Assembly (NCBI GenBank): GCA_022651385.1
Contig: JALCQR010000004.1
Location: 124,001 to 188,000, forward strand
DNA from: Clostridia bacterium
Lineage (GTDB): Bacteria > Bacillota > Clostridia > Lachnospirales > Anaerotignaceae
Direction of reading: 5' to 3'
Length of the DNA stretch: 64,000 nt
Every line of letters starts with the position of its first letter. Position 1 is the first letter of the stretch. The notes below the pieces were generated by a model. That model was not told where the DNA came from and did no database searches. It saw only the letters and a program-made list of their open reading frames with translations. A program made the translations under genes and the position numbers. This document shows, piece after piece, positions 52,737 through 60,995 of this stretch.

Positions 52737-55202
52737 ATGGATATAAGCAGTTTATCTTCTGCTTCAAGCAGTAGCACAAGCAGTATTTTTGGGAGCACGA
52801 GTAAAGGTATAGGCGGTCTTGCCAGTGGCCTTGATACCGATTCACTTATTGATGCCATGACTTCAAATATACGCTCAAAAATAGCTAAGCAAAAGCAAAG
52901 CAAACAAATACTTGAGTGGAAAATGGATGCCTATCGCTCTGTAAGTACAAAATTGATTGATTTTGAGAATAATTATACCTCTTATGCATCCAGCACTAAC
53001 TTATACAGTGAAAATTTCTTTTCCCGTAATGTAATAACGGCTTCTGGTGACAACAGCAAATATGTCACTGTTTCGGGTACAGCTTCAAGCTCAACAGTTC
53101 TTGCCTTAAGCGGTGTTACTCAGCTTGCAAAAGACGCAAGTTTTACAACAAGCGATCCGCTTTCGGATAACTATATACAAACAGGTGCAATTTCTTATGG
53201 AGATATGGAAGAAAGCACTATAACAGGCGAAAAGCTGAAAATACAGCATGGCGACCAAACTTACTACGTTGCTATACCTGAAAAAGATGGTGGCGGAGTA
53301 TACACCAGTGTTTCAGAAGTCGCAGACGCAATTAATTCTGCTCTTAGTAAAACTGATCTTACAGGAGACGTAAGTGACAAGCTTAGTAGTGTTCTTACTG
53401 TTAGTGCCGACGGAGACAAGCTTAAATTTACTAATATGGATATGTCTGGAAATGACGTAAAGATAACAGGAGGGGATACAAATCTCCTTACAACGCTTGG
53501 ATTAAAAACTGACACTGATACGATTGTTGGCAAAAGCATAACCGGTTCTTTAGACGGCGTAGCAGATATTAATACGGATGATTTATCGAAAACTACTACT
53601 TTTGCTGAGAGGCTTAGCGGAAAGGCAGTAATGTTTACTTATAACGGCACTTCAAAAACAATTAAATTTGATGATACGGACAGACTTACAGAGTCTGATT
53701 TTAAAAACTATCTTCAAGACGAGCTTAACAGCAGTTTTGGAAATGGAAGAATAACTGTAACAGACAGTAACGGGGGCTTGAAATTAGAGACCACAACGCC
53801 GGATGGTGCGGCGGATACAACTTCTGTTTTAAAGATGTCAAGCAGCTCGACTGGACTGTTTGGAAGCTACGGTGTTTTCGGAATAGAATCAGGAACTTCC
53901 AACAAGGTGAATCTTGATGTGGCCCTTGAGTCATCTGGATTAAAGGGTGCGGATAATGTGTCCCTTACTGACGGAGAAAATGTTATAAGAATAAACGGCA
54001 AGGATGTAAAATTTACTTACGAAGCAGGCAAGACTACAATGGCCGACATAATGGAAGCAATTAATAACTCAGATGCAGATGTCAAGATTTCTTATATGGA
54101 AAACAGCGATAAATTCTCGGTTGCTTCTACTCAACAGGGAGCATCTGGAGACGTAACTTTTGGAGACGAATCCACAGGCGAACTTAATGACTTAGAAAAA
54201 TTGCTTTTTGGGAAAAAAGACGAAAACGGCGATATATTGTCATCAAGCAATGAGTTAAACGGAACAAAGGTTAACGGACAAGATGCCAAAATAATGGTTG
54301 ATTTCGACGGAGAAGGCGGAGCTGACCCTGTAGAAGTTACAAGGTCAAGCAACAGTTTTACTCTTGACGGATTAAACATATCTGTAAGCGGCTGTTTTGG
54401 ATATGACAGCGACGGTAACAAAATTGACGGCTCGGACGTAACATTTGACGCTTCGGTAGACGCTGACTCAATAGTAAGCGCTGTAAAAAGTATGATAGAT
54501 GATTACAATGAAATTGTAGCAGGCACCAATACGGCGGTTAACGAAAAAAGAAATTATGATTATGCGCCTCTTACCGATGAACAAGAAAAGGGTATGAGTG
54601 ATAGCGAAATAACGGCATGGAATAAAAAGGCCCAAGCCGGCATGCTTTTTGGGAACAGCGATATGGTAGACCTGACAAATGACCTTAGATATGCATTTCT
54701 TGACACAAGAACAGACGGACTGACTTTTTCAGACATTGGAATAAGTGTTTCTTCTGATTATTCTGATAACGGTAAAATTACTCTTGATGAGTCGAAGCTA
54801 AGGTCAGTGCTTGAGTCAAATCCGGAAGATGTTCAGAAATTGTTTACATCTTCTTCAAATGACAGCAATTACACAAGCTCGTCAGGTTCAACGTCAAGCC
54901 TTACCACAGGCGGAGCTATGACACGTTTAAGGTCAGTAATGGAAAAATATGCTTCAACTACAGGCGCTACTAAAGGAATACTTGTTGAGGAAGCAGGCAA
55001 TGCGGCATCAGCTACGTCAATGCTTTCTAACAACCTTCAAAAGCAGGTTGATGATATAGACGACAATGTATCAGACCTTAACGATAAGCTTACATCGGAT
55101 CAGGCAAGGTATCAGTCAAAATTTACCGAGCTTGAGCAAGTTGTACAAAAAATGAATACGCAGAGCAGTTATCTTAGCAACATGTTTAGTAGCGGCTCTT
55201 AA
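52737..55202 (+). CDS. fliD: Flagellar filament cap protein FliD
   Basis: FliD caps the filament and guides flagellin folding. The 821-residue protein starts with a Ser-rich tail, then IGGLASGLDTDSLIDAMTSN, the FliD N-domain. It ends in a long helix with QKQVDDIDDNVSDLNDKLTS and RYQSKFTELEQVVQKMNTQS. It is longer than the usual 450-500 residues because of extra beta-rich insertions in the middle (about 150-530). Such insertions form the outward-facing part and vary between strains. AAAGGAGG precedes the ATG. No clear promoter was found in the 143-base gap to parA. Confidence 0.93.
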   Translation: MDISSLSSASSSSTSSIFGSTSKGIGGLASGLDTDSLIDAMTSNIRSKIAKQKQSKQILEWKMDAYRSVSTKLIDFENNYTSYASSTNLYSENFFSRNVITASGDNSKYVTVSGTASSSTVLALSGVTQLAKDASFTTSDPLSDNYIQTGAISYGDMEESTITGEKLKIQHGDQTYYVAIPEKDGGGVYTSVSEVADAINSALSKTDLTGDVSDKLSSVLTVSADGDKLKFTNMDMSGNDVKITGGDTNLLTTLGLKTDTDTIVGKSITGSLDGVADINTDDLSKTTTFAERLSGKAVMFTYNGTSKTIKFDDTDRLTESDFKNYLQDELNSSFGNGRITVTDSNGGLKLETTTPDGAADTTSVLKMSSSSTGLFGSYGVFGIESGTSNKVNLDVALESSGLKGADNVSLTDGENVIRINGKDVKFTYEAGKTTMADIMEAINNSDADVKISYMENSDKFSVASTQQGASGDVTFGDESTGELNDLEKLLFGKKDENGDILSSSNELNGTKVNGQDAKIMVDFDGEGGADPVEVTRSSNSFTLDGLNISVSGCFGYDSDGNKIDGSDVTFDASVDADSIVSAVKSMIDDYNEIVAGTNTAVNEKRNYDYAPLTDEQEKGMSDSEITAWNKKAQAGMLFGNSDMVDLTNDLRYAFLDTRTDGLTFSDIGISVSSDYSDNGKITLDESKLRSVLESNPEDVQKLFTSSSNDSNYTSSSGSTSSLTTGGAMTRLRSVMEKYASTTGATKGILVEEAGNAASATSMLSNNLQKQVDDIDDNVSDLNDKLTSDQARYQSKFTELEQVVQKMNTQSSYLSNMFSSGS

Positions 55203-55226
55203 TGTTGGAAAGGCCGGCGATTAGCA

Positions 55227-55610
55227 ATGAACGGTTATGGATATCAGCAGTATAAGCAGCAGTGTATTAATACAATGACGCAGAGTGAGCTGTTGATTAC
55301 TTTATTTGATGAAGCTATAAAAAGACTTGGAATGGCTGAAATGGCTTTGAAGAACAATAAAATGGAAAATTTTGACAAGTCTGTAGACAGAACTTCGGAG
55401 ATAATAAGATATCTTAATAAAACTCTTAACAAGTCATATTCAATAAGCGCTGAAATTTCAAGAATGTATGACTTTTTTCTATATGAATTGGCCAGAATTA
55501 AAGCTGGAAGGAATATAAAAGTTATAAATGAAATTAAACCAATGATAATGGACTTAAGAAACACATTTAAGGAAGCTGACCGTATTTCTCATAAGGCTGT
55601 AAAAAGCTAA
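55227..55610 (+). CDS. fliS: Flagellin chaperone FliS
   Basis: The 127-residue all-helical protein binds flagellin C-termini before export. The signature GYQQYKQQCINTMTQSELLI, followed by LFDEAIKRLGMAEMALKNN, is intact. It also limits FliW availability by exchanging partners with flagellin in B. subtilis, linking it to the fliW-csrA genes downstream. It lies 25 bases after fliD, the usual order. Confidence 0.95.
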   Translation: MNGYGYQQYKQQCINTMTQSELLITLFDEAIKRLGMAEMALKNNKMENFDKSVDRTSEIIRYLNKTLNKSYSISAEISRMYDFFLYELARIKAGRNIKVINEIKPMIMDLRNTFKEADRISHKAVKS

Positions 55611-55628
55611 TTGTAAGGAGAGGGTGCA

Positions 55629-56024
55629 ATGGATTCAGATTTAATGGGCATAGCATTAAACCTTCAAAAAAAGTATACAAAGTTTAATGAAATATATAAC
55701 CTTACAAAACAAATTGAGGAATCTTTATATAGGGACGACATGTATTCCTTAAGGCTAATTGTAAATATGCGTACAACTGCCATACTTGAACTTGAAAAAA
55801 TTGAGTATAACAGAAAGGATTTAATAAATGCTTTGCCTGATGATAAAAAGAATATTGTAAATGAATTAATGAGCGAAAATGCCAAGGACAGTGATACTTG
55901 TTCTGATATCGGCAAAAAGATAAATAATATCTACAGACAGACAAGAAAAGTAATGGAAAAAACTGTTCTTTTAGACAAAGCAGTAAATAAAAAATTAAAT
56001 ACAAAAAGCAAAATTAAATACTGA
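55629..56024 (+). CDS. Small helical protein, probable FliT-like chaperone
   Basis: The 131-residue protein follows fliS by 18 bases, with AAGGAGAGGG upstream. It is all helical with charged residues (YNLTKQIEESLYRDDMYSLR, then LINALPDDKKNIVNELMSEN) and resembles FliT/FlgN-type export chaperones in size and pattern. I cannot recognise a family motif with certainty. The position after fliD-fliS is where fliT sits in many genomes, so a FliD chaperone is the leading guess. A two-way hairpin follows. Confidence 0.6.
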   Translation: MDSDLMGIALNLQKKYTKFNEIYNLTKQIEESLYRDDMYSLRLIVNMRTTAILELEKIEYNRKDLINALPDDKKNIVNELMSENAKDSDTCSDIGKKINNIYRQTRKVMEKTVLLDKAVNKKLNTKSKIKY

Positions 56025-56034
56025 TAAAAACTAT

Positions 56035-56069
56035 AAAAGCGTAGAACAATATATTTGTTCTACGCTTTT
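56035..56069. terminator. Two-way terminator hairpin after fliT-like gene
   Basis: A 15-base perfect stem AAAAGCGTAGAACAA with its complement around a five-base loop. It overlaps the last codons of the minus-strand peptidase gene. T runs are short on both sides. Confidence 0.7.
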
Positions 56070-56890
56070 GGATTGCTTATAGACCAAAAAGGCCCGCCAT
56101 AATTGGCCGAATATTTTGCCTCTTTTAAAATAATATCTATGTCCCATGGCGTTTTGCTGTTTTCTATGCTTTTCGGGTCGGCTATAAGAACCTTTGAGTC
56201 TTTTGTTATACCTCTCAGTATTATAAAATGTCCGTCAGTTGTAAAGGTTCCCTTATTCATAAGAACTACAATAATATTGCCTTTTGAGACATTATCAATT
56301 ATATCCTGTTTTGATGGCTTTTCAAGGCTTTTGCAATCAAGACCATGCTTTTCTGCACCCTTTGGTATAATCGAGTGATAAGAGCCGTTATTATAGCTAA
56401 AATGACCGTTGTCGTACGCCCACTTTGCAGCATCAACAGGTGTTACTGTTTTGTCTGTAAGAGACGACAAAACCATTGCCAATACAGTAGGGCCGCATCC
56501 ATATACACCTATGGTATTGTCTGCTCCGTAAATTGCGTTTTTCCAGCGGTTGTCCGTTTGAGAATAATAAACAATTTGTGATGTGTCAGATTTAAGCACA
56601 ACATTATCCTCATTTTCGCTGTTATCTGTTTTATCAGGCGTTTCTTTTGCTTCGGCAACTTTTGCAATAGTTTTATCAGGCTTTTTAAGTGATGCAATCT
56701 CTGAATCAATTTTTTGCTTAACAACAACAGCAATCTTTTGTGAGCTCTCCTTTGTGTTTTTAACAAAGTAATCTATATCAGGAGGGGTTATGTTATTAGC
56801 AAAAAGATATAAAAACACAATAAAACTGATAAGCGTTACCATAAATATCATATTAAATATTTTTTTAAATACTTCTTTCATACTATCCAA
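56060..56890 (-). CDS. Membrane-anchored C39-type papain-fold peptidase
   Basis: The 276-residue protein has an N-terminal membrane anchor (residues 10-30, IFNMIFMVTLISFIVFLYLF), a Lys/Glu/Asp-rich stalk to about 105, and a peptidase_C39_2-like domain. The active-site set is visible: Gln111 (YSQTDNRW), Cys132 (YGCGPTVLAMV), His221 (DGHFIILRG) and Asp238 (IADPK). The catalytic part would lie outside the membrane. Substrates of this family include peptidoglycan-linked or secreted peptides; the true substrate is unknown. Its start overlaps the FtsE-like gene by 13 bases, so the two are probably one functional unit. Confidence 0.82.
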   Translation of the reverse strand: MDSMKEVFKKIFNMIFMVTLISFIVFLYLFANNITPPDIDYFVKNTKESSQKIAVVVKQKIDSEIASLKKPDKTIAKVAEAKETPDKTDNSENEDNVVLKSDTSQIVYYSQTDNRWKNAIYGADNTIGVYGCGPTVLAMVLSSLTDKTVTPVDAAKWAYDNGHFSYNNGSYHSIIPKGAEKHGLDCKSLEKPSKQDIIDNVSKGNIIVVLMNKGTFTTDGHFIILRGITKDSKVLIADPKSIENSKTPWDIDIILKEAKYSANYGGPFWSISNPKA

Positions 56891-57564
56891 CCATATTTTC
56901 CTTTTTTTACATCTCCAAGTACTTTACCGTTGTTTAATGTTATAACTCTTTTTTTCATAATGTCGACGAATTTTTTGGCATGTGTAGCAATTATTACTGT
57001 AATGCCAAGCCTGTTTATGTCGTTAAACAAACACATTATGTCCCATGCCGTTTCATAGTCAAGACTTGCCGTCGGCTCATCGGCTATAATTATTTTAGGA
57101 TTATTAACAACAGCGCGTGCTATAAGTATCCTCAACCTTTCACCTTCAGACATATTTGAAGGGTATTCATTGATTTTTTTGTTCATTCCCACAAGCCCGA
57201 GGGCACGCGGAATGGAATCTTTGATTTTTTTTGACGGCTGCTGAGCCGCAAGCATAGCCAGTTCTAAATTTTCATAAACAGTTTTCTGCTCCATAAGAGA
57301 TATGTTTTTGTCTATTATCCCCAAAAGACGCCTGTAGTATGGCAGCTCTTTTCTGCCAATTTTATTTAATGAAAGATTGTAGACAAAAATATCTCCGCTT
57401 GTTGGACTAAGCTCTTTTGTTAAAAGTTTAAGCAAAGTGCTTTTTCCGGAGCCGCTTTTTCCTACAATAAAAACAAACTCGCCGTCATTAACGTAAAATG
57501 AGGCGTTTTCAACCCCTATAGAGTTATTAACGTAAGTTTTGGATACATTTTTAAGCTCAATCAA
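56878..57564 (-). CDS. FtsE-like ABC ATPase without FtsX
   Basis: The 228-residue protein starts at TTG (last base 57564), with AGAGGT seven bases upstream; an earlier in-frame TTG lacks a ribosome site. It resembles FtsE (MIELKNVSKTYVNNSIGVEN). Walker A is GKSGSGKST at 35-43, and Walker B is PKIIIADEPTASLDYETAWD. The ABC signature is NMSEGERLRI, with Ser-Glu-Gly replacing the usual Ser-Gly-Gly. The H-loop is ATHAK. FtsX, its normal membrane partner, is not adjacent; the next gene is a membrane-anchored peptidase instead. In Firmicutes FtsEX activates a cell-wall hydrolase, so a related role is plausible but unproven. Confidence 0.78.
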   Translation of the reverse strand: MIELKNVSKTYVNNSIGVENASFYVNDGEFVFIVGKSGSGKSTLLKLLTKELSPTSGDIFVYNLSLNKIGRKELPYYRRLLGIIDKNISLMEQKTVYENLELAMLAAQQPSKKIKDSIPRALGLVGMNKKINEYPSNMSEGERLRILIARAVVNNPKIIIADEPTASLDYETAWDIMCLFNDINRLGITVIIATHAKKFVDIMKKRVITLNNGKVLGDVKKGKYGWIV

Positions 57565-57617
57565 TGTTAATACCTCTTTATAATAAGACAATGTTTTACA
57601 AATTTCCCCTACTTAAC

Positions 57618-57646
57618 AGTATAACATTTAAAACAAAAATTGTATA
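57618..57646 (-). promoter_or_regulatory. Extended -10 promoter of the FtsE-like/peptidase pair
   Basis: On the minus strand TGTTATACT gives an extended -10 (TATACT, bases 57618-57623). TATACA stands 17 bases upstream as a partial -35. It diverges from the flagellin promoter. Confidence 0.5.
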
Positions 57647-57671
57647 CACTGATATACAACTATAAAAAATT

Positions 57672-57699
57672 TAAAAAATATTTTTATTTTTGGCGATTT
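57672..57699 (+). promoter_or_regulatory. Sigma-D (sigma-28) promoter of flagellin
   Basis: TAAA at 57672-57675, a 16-base spacer and GGCGATTT at 57692-57699 fit the flagellar sigma consensus, and the gene is its classical target. Transcripts would start near 57707, giving a leader of about 119 bases. A second CCGATTT at 57725 lacks a matching -35. Confidence 0.65.
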
Positions 57700-57785
57700 A
57701 TGTATTATTTTTTATGCTTTTAATCCGATTTATTATATGTAAAGGAAATGATTACCTAGGGTCATTTACTGTTATCTTAAAAGTT

Positions 57786-57819
57786 GGGAAAAGGATTTCC
57801 CTTTTAATTACAAGGAGGT
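57786..57819 (+). promoter_or_regulatory. Two CsrA-type binding sites in the flagellin leader
   Basis: GGGAAA (57786-57791) and TTTCCC (57796-57801) form a hairpin presenting AGGA in the loop. ACAAGGAGGT (57810-57819) matches the CsrA consensus ACAnGGAnGT at every defined position and is also the ribosome site. This is the layout of the B. subtilis hag leader, where CsrA blocks translation and FliW relieves it. Confidence 0.7.
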
Positions 57820-57825
57820 AAGATT

Positions 57826-59352
57826 ATGGTTATTCAACATAATATTGCGGCTTTAAACGCAAACAGACAATTATCAATAAACAACAACGCAGTAAGCAAG
57901 AGCCTTGAGAAACTTTCTTCAGGCTACAGAATAAACAGCGCAGCAGATGACGCTGCAGGCCTTGCAATTTCTGAAAAAATGAAATCTCAGATAACAGGTC
58001 TTGAAACAGCATCAGACAACGCTGAAGACGGTGTTTCATTAATCCAGACAGGCGAGGGTGCTTTAACAGAAGTTCACTCAATGTTAAACCGTATGGTTGA
58101 GCTTGCTACACAGTCAGCCAACGGTACATACGGAACTGAAGAAAGAAGCAAACTTCAGGATGAGGTTACAAACCTTAAAGACGAAATAGACAGAATTTCC
58201 GATAGCACAAACTTCAACGGAATCAATCTTCTTGACGGTTCTCTTGGAAGCGGTACATCAGGTGCTTCAAAAACACTTGCTACTACTGGCACTCTTAACA
58301 CAACTGGTAAACTTAATAGTTTTGATGTATCTGTTTCAGGAAACGAGGGTATTACAGTAAACTTTCAAACTGCAGACGCTAGTGGTACTTCTGGAGTCAC
58401 AGCAGCTTGGAGTGCTACAACTTTAACATTTACTTTAGATATTTCAGACGGAGATAAGGTTAGTCAGTCAGATATTGACAATGCTTTAAAAACTGCAAGT
58501 GGTGCTCCTGGCATAGCTGATGGATTAAAAGTTACTATTGGTTCAGATATTACTACTGTTAGTGGCAGTGATAGCGTAGAAGATACTACAGGTGAATCAT
58601 TAATAACTGCAAAAGCTGCAAAAGCAACTGGAACAGTATCAGATTTAACAAATACAGCTGGCGAAAGTACTGATTTAGTGGTTACTGCTGATAAGGCTGG
58701 ATCGGATTTAAATGGTAAAACAATTCAATTTGTAACTGGCGGCGGTACATATGGAGTTACAGATGATGGAAGCGGAAATGTTACAGTTACATTAGGTACT
58801 GGAGATTATTCAGCTAGTGATATCAATAGTTTATTAAGTGAAGCTGACACGGGAAGGTCAGTAGCATTTAGCGGCAAAATGTCAGCTGCTGCTCTTACAA
58901 CTGCTACATCAACTCCTTTAGCTATTGATAACGGTGCTGGTCTTGCATCAGGCGGCGGACTTAAGCTTCAAGTAGGCGACACAGATGCTGCATACAATAA
59001 GATTGAGGTTGGCTGTGACTCAATGGATTCAACTTCTCTTGGATTGGATGGTATTGATATCTCACAACAGGATACAGCAGGAGACGCAATTGATGTAATA
59101 AATAGTGCTATTGAGAAGGTTTCAACATCAAGAGGCAACTTTGGTGCTTTACAGAACAGACTTGAGCATACAATCAACAACCTCAGCACAACAACAGAGA
59201 ATTTAACTTCTGCTGAGAGTAATATCCGTGACGTTGATATGGCAGGCGAAATGATGGAGTTTACAAAGGACAGTATCCTTACACAGGCTTCTCAGGCTAT
59301 GCTCGCTCAGGCAAATCAGCTTCCACAGGGCGTTCTTCAGTTATTACAGTAA
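57826..59352 (+). CDS. hag: Flagellin
   Basis: Flagellin is the filament subunit. The 508-residue protein has conserved terminal helical domains: MVIQHNIAALNANRQLSINN and KSLEKLSSGYRINSAADDAA at the start, SNIRDVDMAGEMMEFTKDSI and LAQANQLPQGVLQLLQ at the end. The middle (about 145-400) is a variable Thr/Gly/Ser-rich surface domain. Codon use shifts there: leucine is mostly TTA, and Thr/Gly/Ser more often end in T, whereas the ends prefer CTT and ACA. This suggests a separate origin for the middle. Export uses FliS. Expression is probably set by SigD and CsrA. A probable methylase gene follows. Confidence 0.97.
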   Translation: MVIQHNIAALNANRQLSINNNAVSKSLEKLSSGYRINSAADDAAGLAISEKMKSQITGLETASDNAEDGVSLIQTGEGALTEVHSMLNRMVELATQSANGTYGTEERSKLQDEVTNLKDEIDRISDSTNFNGINLLDGSLGSGTSGASKTLATTGTLNTTGKLNSFDVSVSGNEGITVNFQTADASGTSGVTAAWSATTLTFTLDISDGDKVSQSDIDNALKTASGAPGIADGLKVTIGSDITTVSGSDSVEDTTGESLITAKAAKATGTVSDLTNTAGESTDLVVTADKAGSDLNGKTIQFVTGGGTYGVTDDGSGNVTVTLGTGDYSASDINSLLSEADTGRSVAFSGKMSAAALTTATSTPLAIDNGAGLASGGGLKLQVGDTDAAYNKIEVGCDSMDSTSLGLDGIDISQQDTAGDAIDVINSAIEKVSTSRGNFGALQNRLEHTINNLSTTTENLTSAESNIRDVDMAGEMMEFTKDSILTQASQAMLAQANQLPQGVLQLLQ

Positions 59353-59386
59353 ATTTAATAAATTTAAAGCAATATTACGTAAAAGC

Positions 59387-59410
59387 AAAAAGGGCCGTAA
59401 GGCTCTTTTT
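59387..59410 (+). terminator. Flagellin terminator
   Basis: AAAAAGGGCC and GGCTCTTTTT form a ten-base stem (one G-T pair) with a GTAA tetraloop and a T run. It lies 34 bases after the stop. Confidence 0.9.
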
Positions 59411-59445
59411 GTGTATAATACAGAAAATGCTTAGGAGAAAAATTT

Positions 59446-60723
59446 ATGGATAAAAAATATTCTGCTTTAAAGCTCAATATATTTGATAAGTTTAAATGCA
59501 AAGGCGGTACGTGTGTACAGACTTGCTGCAGCGGCTGGAGAATAGATATTAACTTAAACGAGTATGAAAAAATTGCTGAAAGAAACAGGTTTGGAAAAAG
59601 TTTAGACAGTTTTTTTACGGATTTTGAGATTGCAGGTAAAAAGAAAAAAATTATTGCACTTAATAAAGACGGAAGCTGTCCGTTTTTAGACAATAATAAA
59701 CTTTGTGCGCTACAGTTAAAATGCGGAGAGGAATTTCTGCCTAAAACATGTAGAATTTTTCCGAGAATAACTTTAATGTGCGGCGATGTGTTTGAAAAAA
59801 CGCTTTCTACAGGATGTGAGGAAGTTGTGCGCCTTCTTTTAGATGAAAAAGACGGGCTTGCTCTGGAGGAAGAAAAGAGTATTTCACGCGGTAAAGTTTT
59901 TAAATACATTAATGGTTTGGCATTTAATATAAATGAAAACGCTATAAAGGATAGGCCGGCGCTTTCTTGTTGGTTTGATATACAGTTCTTAGGATTAAGT
60001 ATTTTAATGGACAGAAGCTACACTATTGAGCAGAGAATGCTTTTGCTTGGAATGGCTATGATACACATTGACGAGTTTGAGAAAAAAGGCAGAACTATTG
60101 AAATACCGACTTATATAAATGCGTTTTTGGAAAACGTATGCGGCGGCAAACTAAAAGAGCAGCTTTCGGGTTTTACTAAAAATGAGGATTTAAAAGTTAA
60201 AACGGTTATTTCTCAGGCAGCCATATTATTTTATTACGGAGAAAGAGAATCAGATATTTTCGATTACATTGAAAAAAAGCTTGAGATTGAAAAAGTCAAC
60301 ATAAGCAATGTAAATAAAGGAACAGGAGAAAACGAAAAGGTTTATTGCAGTTTTTCTATTAATCCGGAATACAATAAAGAAACATACAATAAGTGCGAAG
60401 AGTTTTACAAAAATTTTATTAAAGATAAAGAATACTTCTTTGAGAATTTTATGGTGGCAAATTATTTGTTTTTATATATACCGTTTAAGAACAGAAAATT
60501 ATCAATATTTGATAACTATAGAATGTTTGCAGCTCTTTTTACTACATTTAAGTTTTGCATTGCCACATATATGGATAATACCAAAACAACAGATGACCTT
60601 ATTTATTTAACTGTTGCAGTATCAAGAACATTAGTACACAACAACAGACTAACGGAAAGAGCAAACGAAATTTTAAATGCGGCAGATGTCAAAACATTGG
60701 CACAATTAGCAATACTGCTATAA
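59446..60723 (+). CDS. fliB: Flagellin lysine-N-methylase FliB
   Basis: FliB methylates surface lysines of flagellin with SAM in enterobacteria. The 425-residue protein has the family's Cys-rich opening: FKCKGGTCVQTCCSGWRIDI, then DGSCPFLDNNKLCALQLKCG and LPKTCRIFPRI. Such clusters suggest an iron-sulfur or metal site. It sits directly behind the flagellin gene and terminator, which supports flagellin as substrate. It is probably transcribed separately; a TATAAT box at 59414-59419 lies in the gap but lacks a clear -35. TAGGAGA precedes the ATG. Confidence 0.88.
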   Translation: MDKKYSALKLNIFDKFKCKGGTCVQTCCSGWRIDINLNEYEKIAERNRFGKSLDSFFTDFEIAGKKKKIIALNKDGSCPFLDNNKLCALQLKCGEEFLPKTCRIFPRITLMCGDVFEKTLSTGCEEVVRLLLDEKDGLALEEEKSISRGKVFKYINGLAFNINENAIKDRPALSCWFDIQFLGLSILMDRSYTIEQRMLLLGMAMIHIDEFEKKGRTIEIPTYINAFLENVCGGKLKEQLSGFTKNEDLKVKTVISQAAILFYYGERESDIFDYIEKKLEIEKVNISNVNKGTGENEKVYCSFSINPEYNKETYNKCEEFYKNFIKDKEYFFENFMVANYLFLYIPFKNRKLSIFDNYRMFAALFTTFKFCIATYMDNTKTTDDLIYLTVAVSRTLVHNNRLTERANEILNAADVKTLAQLAILL

Positions 60724-60729
60724 AAAAAT

Positions 60730-60762
60730 GGGTATTTGTAAACTTTACATATACCCGTTTTT
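60730..60762. terminator. Two-way terminator between fliB and csrA
   Basis: GGGTAT (60730-60735) and ATACCC (60751-60756) with an inner TGTA/TACA helix. A runs on the left and T runs on the right let it serve both converging genes. Confidence 0.8.
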
Positions 60763-60769
60763 GCTGTTT

Positions 60770-60994
60770 TTATTTTTTGAATATATCTTTTAAAAGGGCA
60801 ATAGCATTGCTCGATGATTTAAGTGCTTCTTCATTGCTTATTTCAGCAAATTTTAACTCTTCACGTATAATTTTAATGTCTTTTGGGGCATCAATTGAAA
60901 TTTTAACTTTATCTGATGATATATCCTGAATCGTGATTTTTATTTCATCGCCTATAAATATGGACTGACCAATTTTTCTTTGAAGTATTAACAT
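60770..60994 (-). CDS. csrA: Carbon storage regulator CsrA
   Basis: CsrA is an RNA-binding dimer that represses translation at GGA sites. The 74-residue protein starts MLILQRKIGQSIFIGDEIKI and has IDAPKDIKIIREEL, carrying the RNA-contact Arg. The start lies one base after the fliW stop, and its ribosome site AAGGAGG lies within the end of fliW. Two CsrA-type sites in the flagellin leader identify the probable main target. The C-terminal extension is somewhat longer than in E. coli CsrA, as usual in Firmicutes. Confidence 0.96.
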   Translation of the reverse strand: MLILQRKIGQSIFIGDEIKITIQDISSDKVKISIDAPKDIKIIREELKFAEISNEEALKSSSNAIALLKDIFKK

Positions 60995-60995
60995 T

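Noticed and set aside
56878-57564. Canonical FtsE of an FtsEX pair
   Set aside because: No ftsX follows or precedes it and the ABC signature is altered, so it is described only as FtsE-like.
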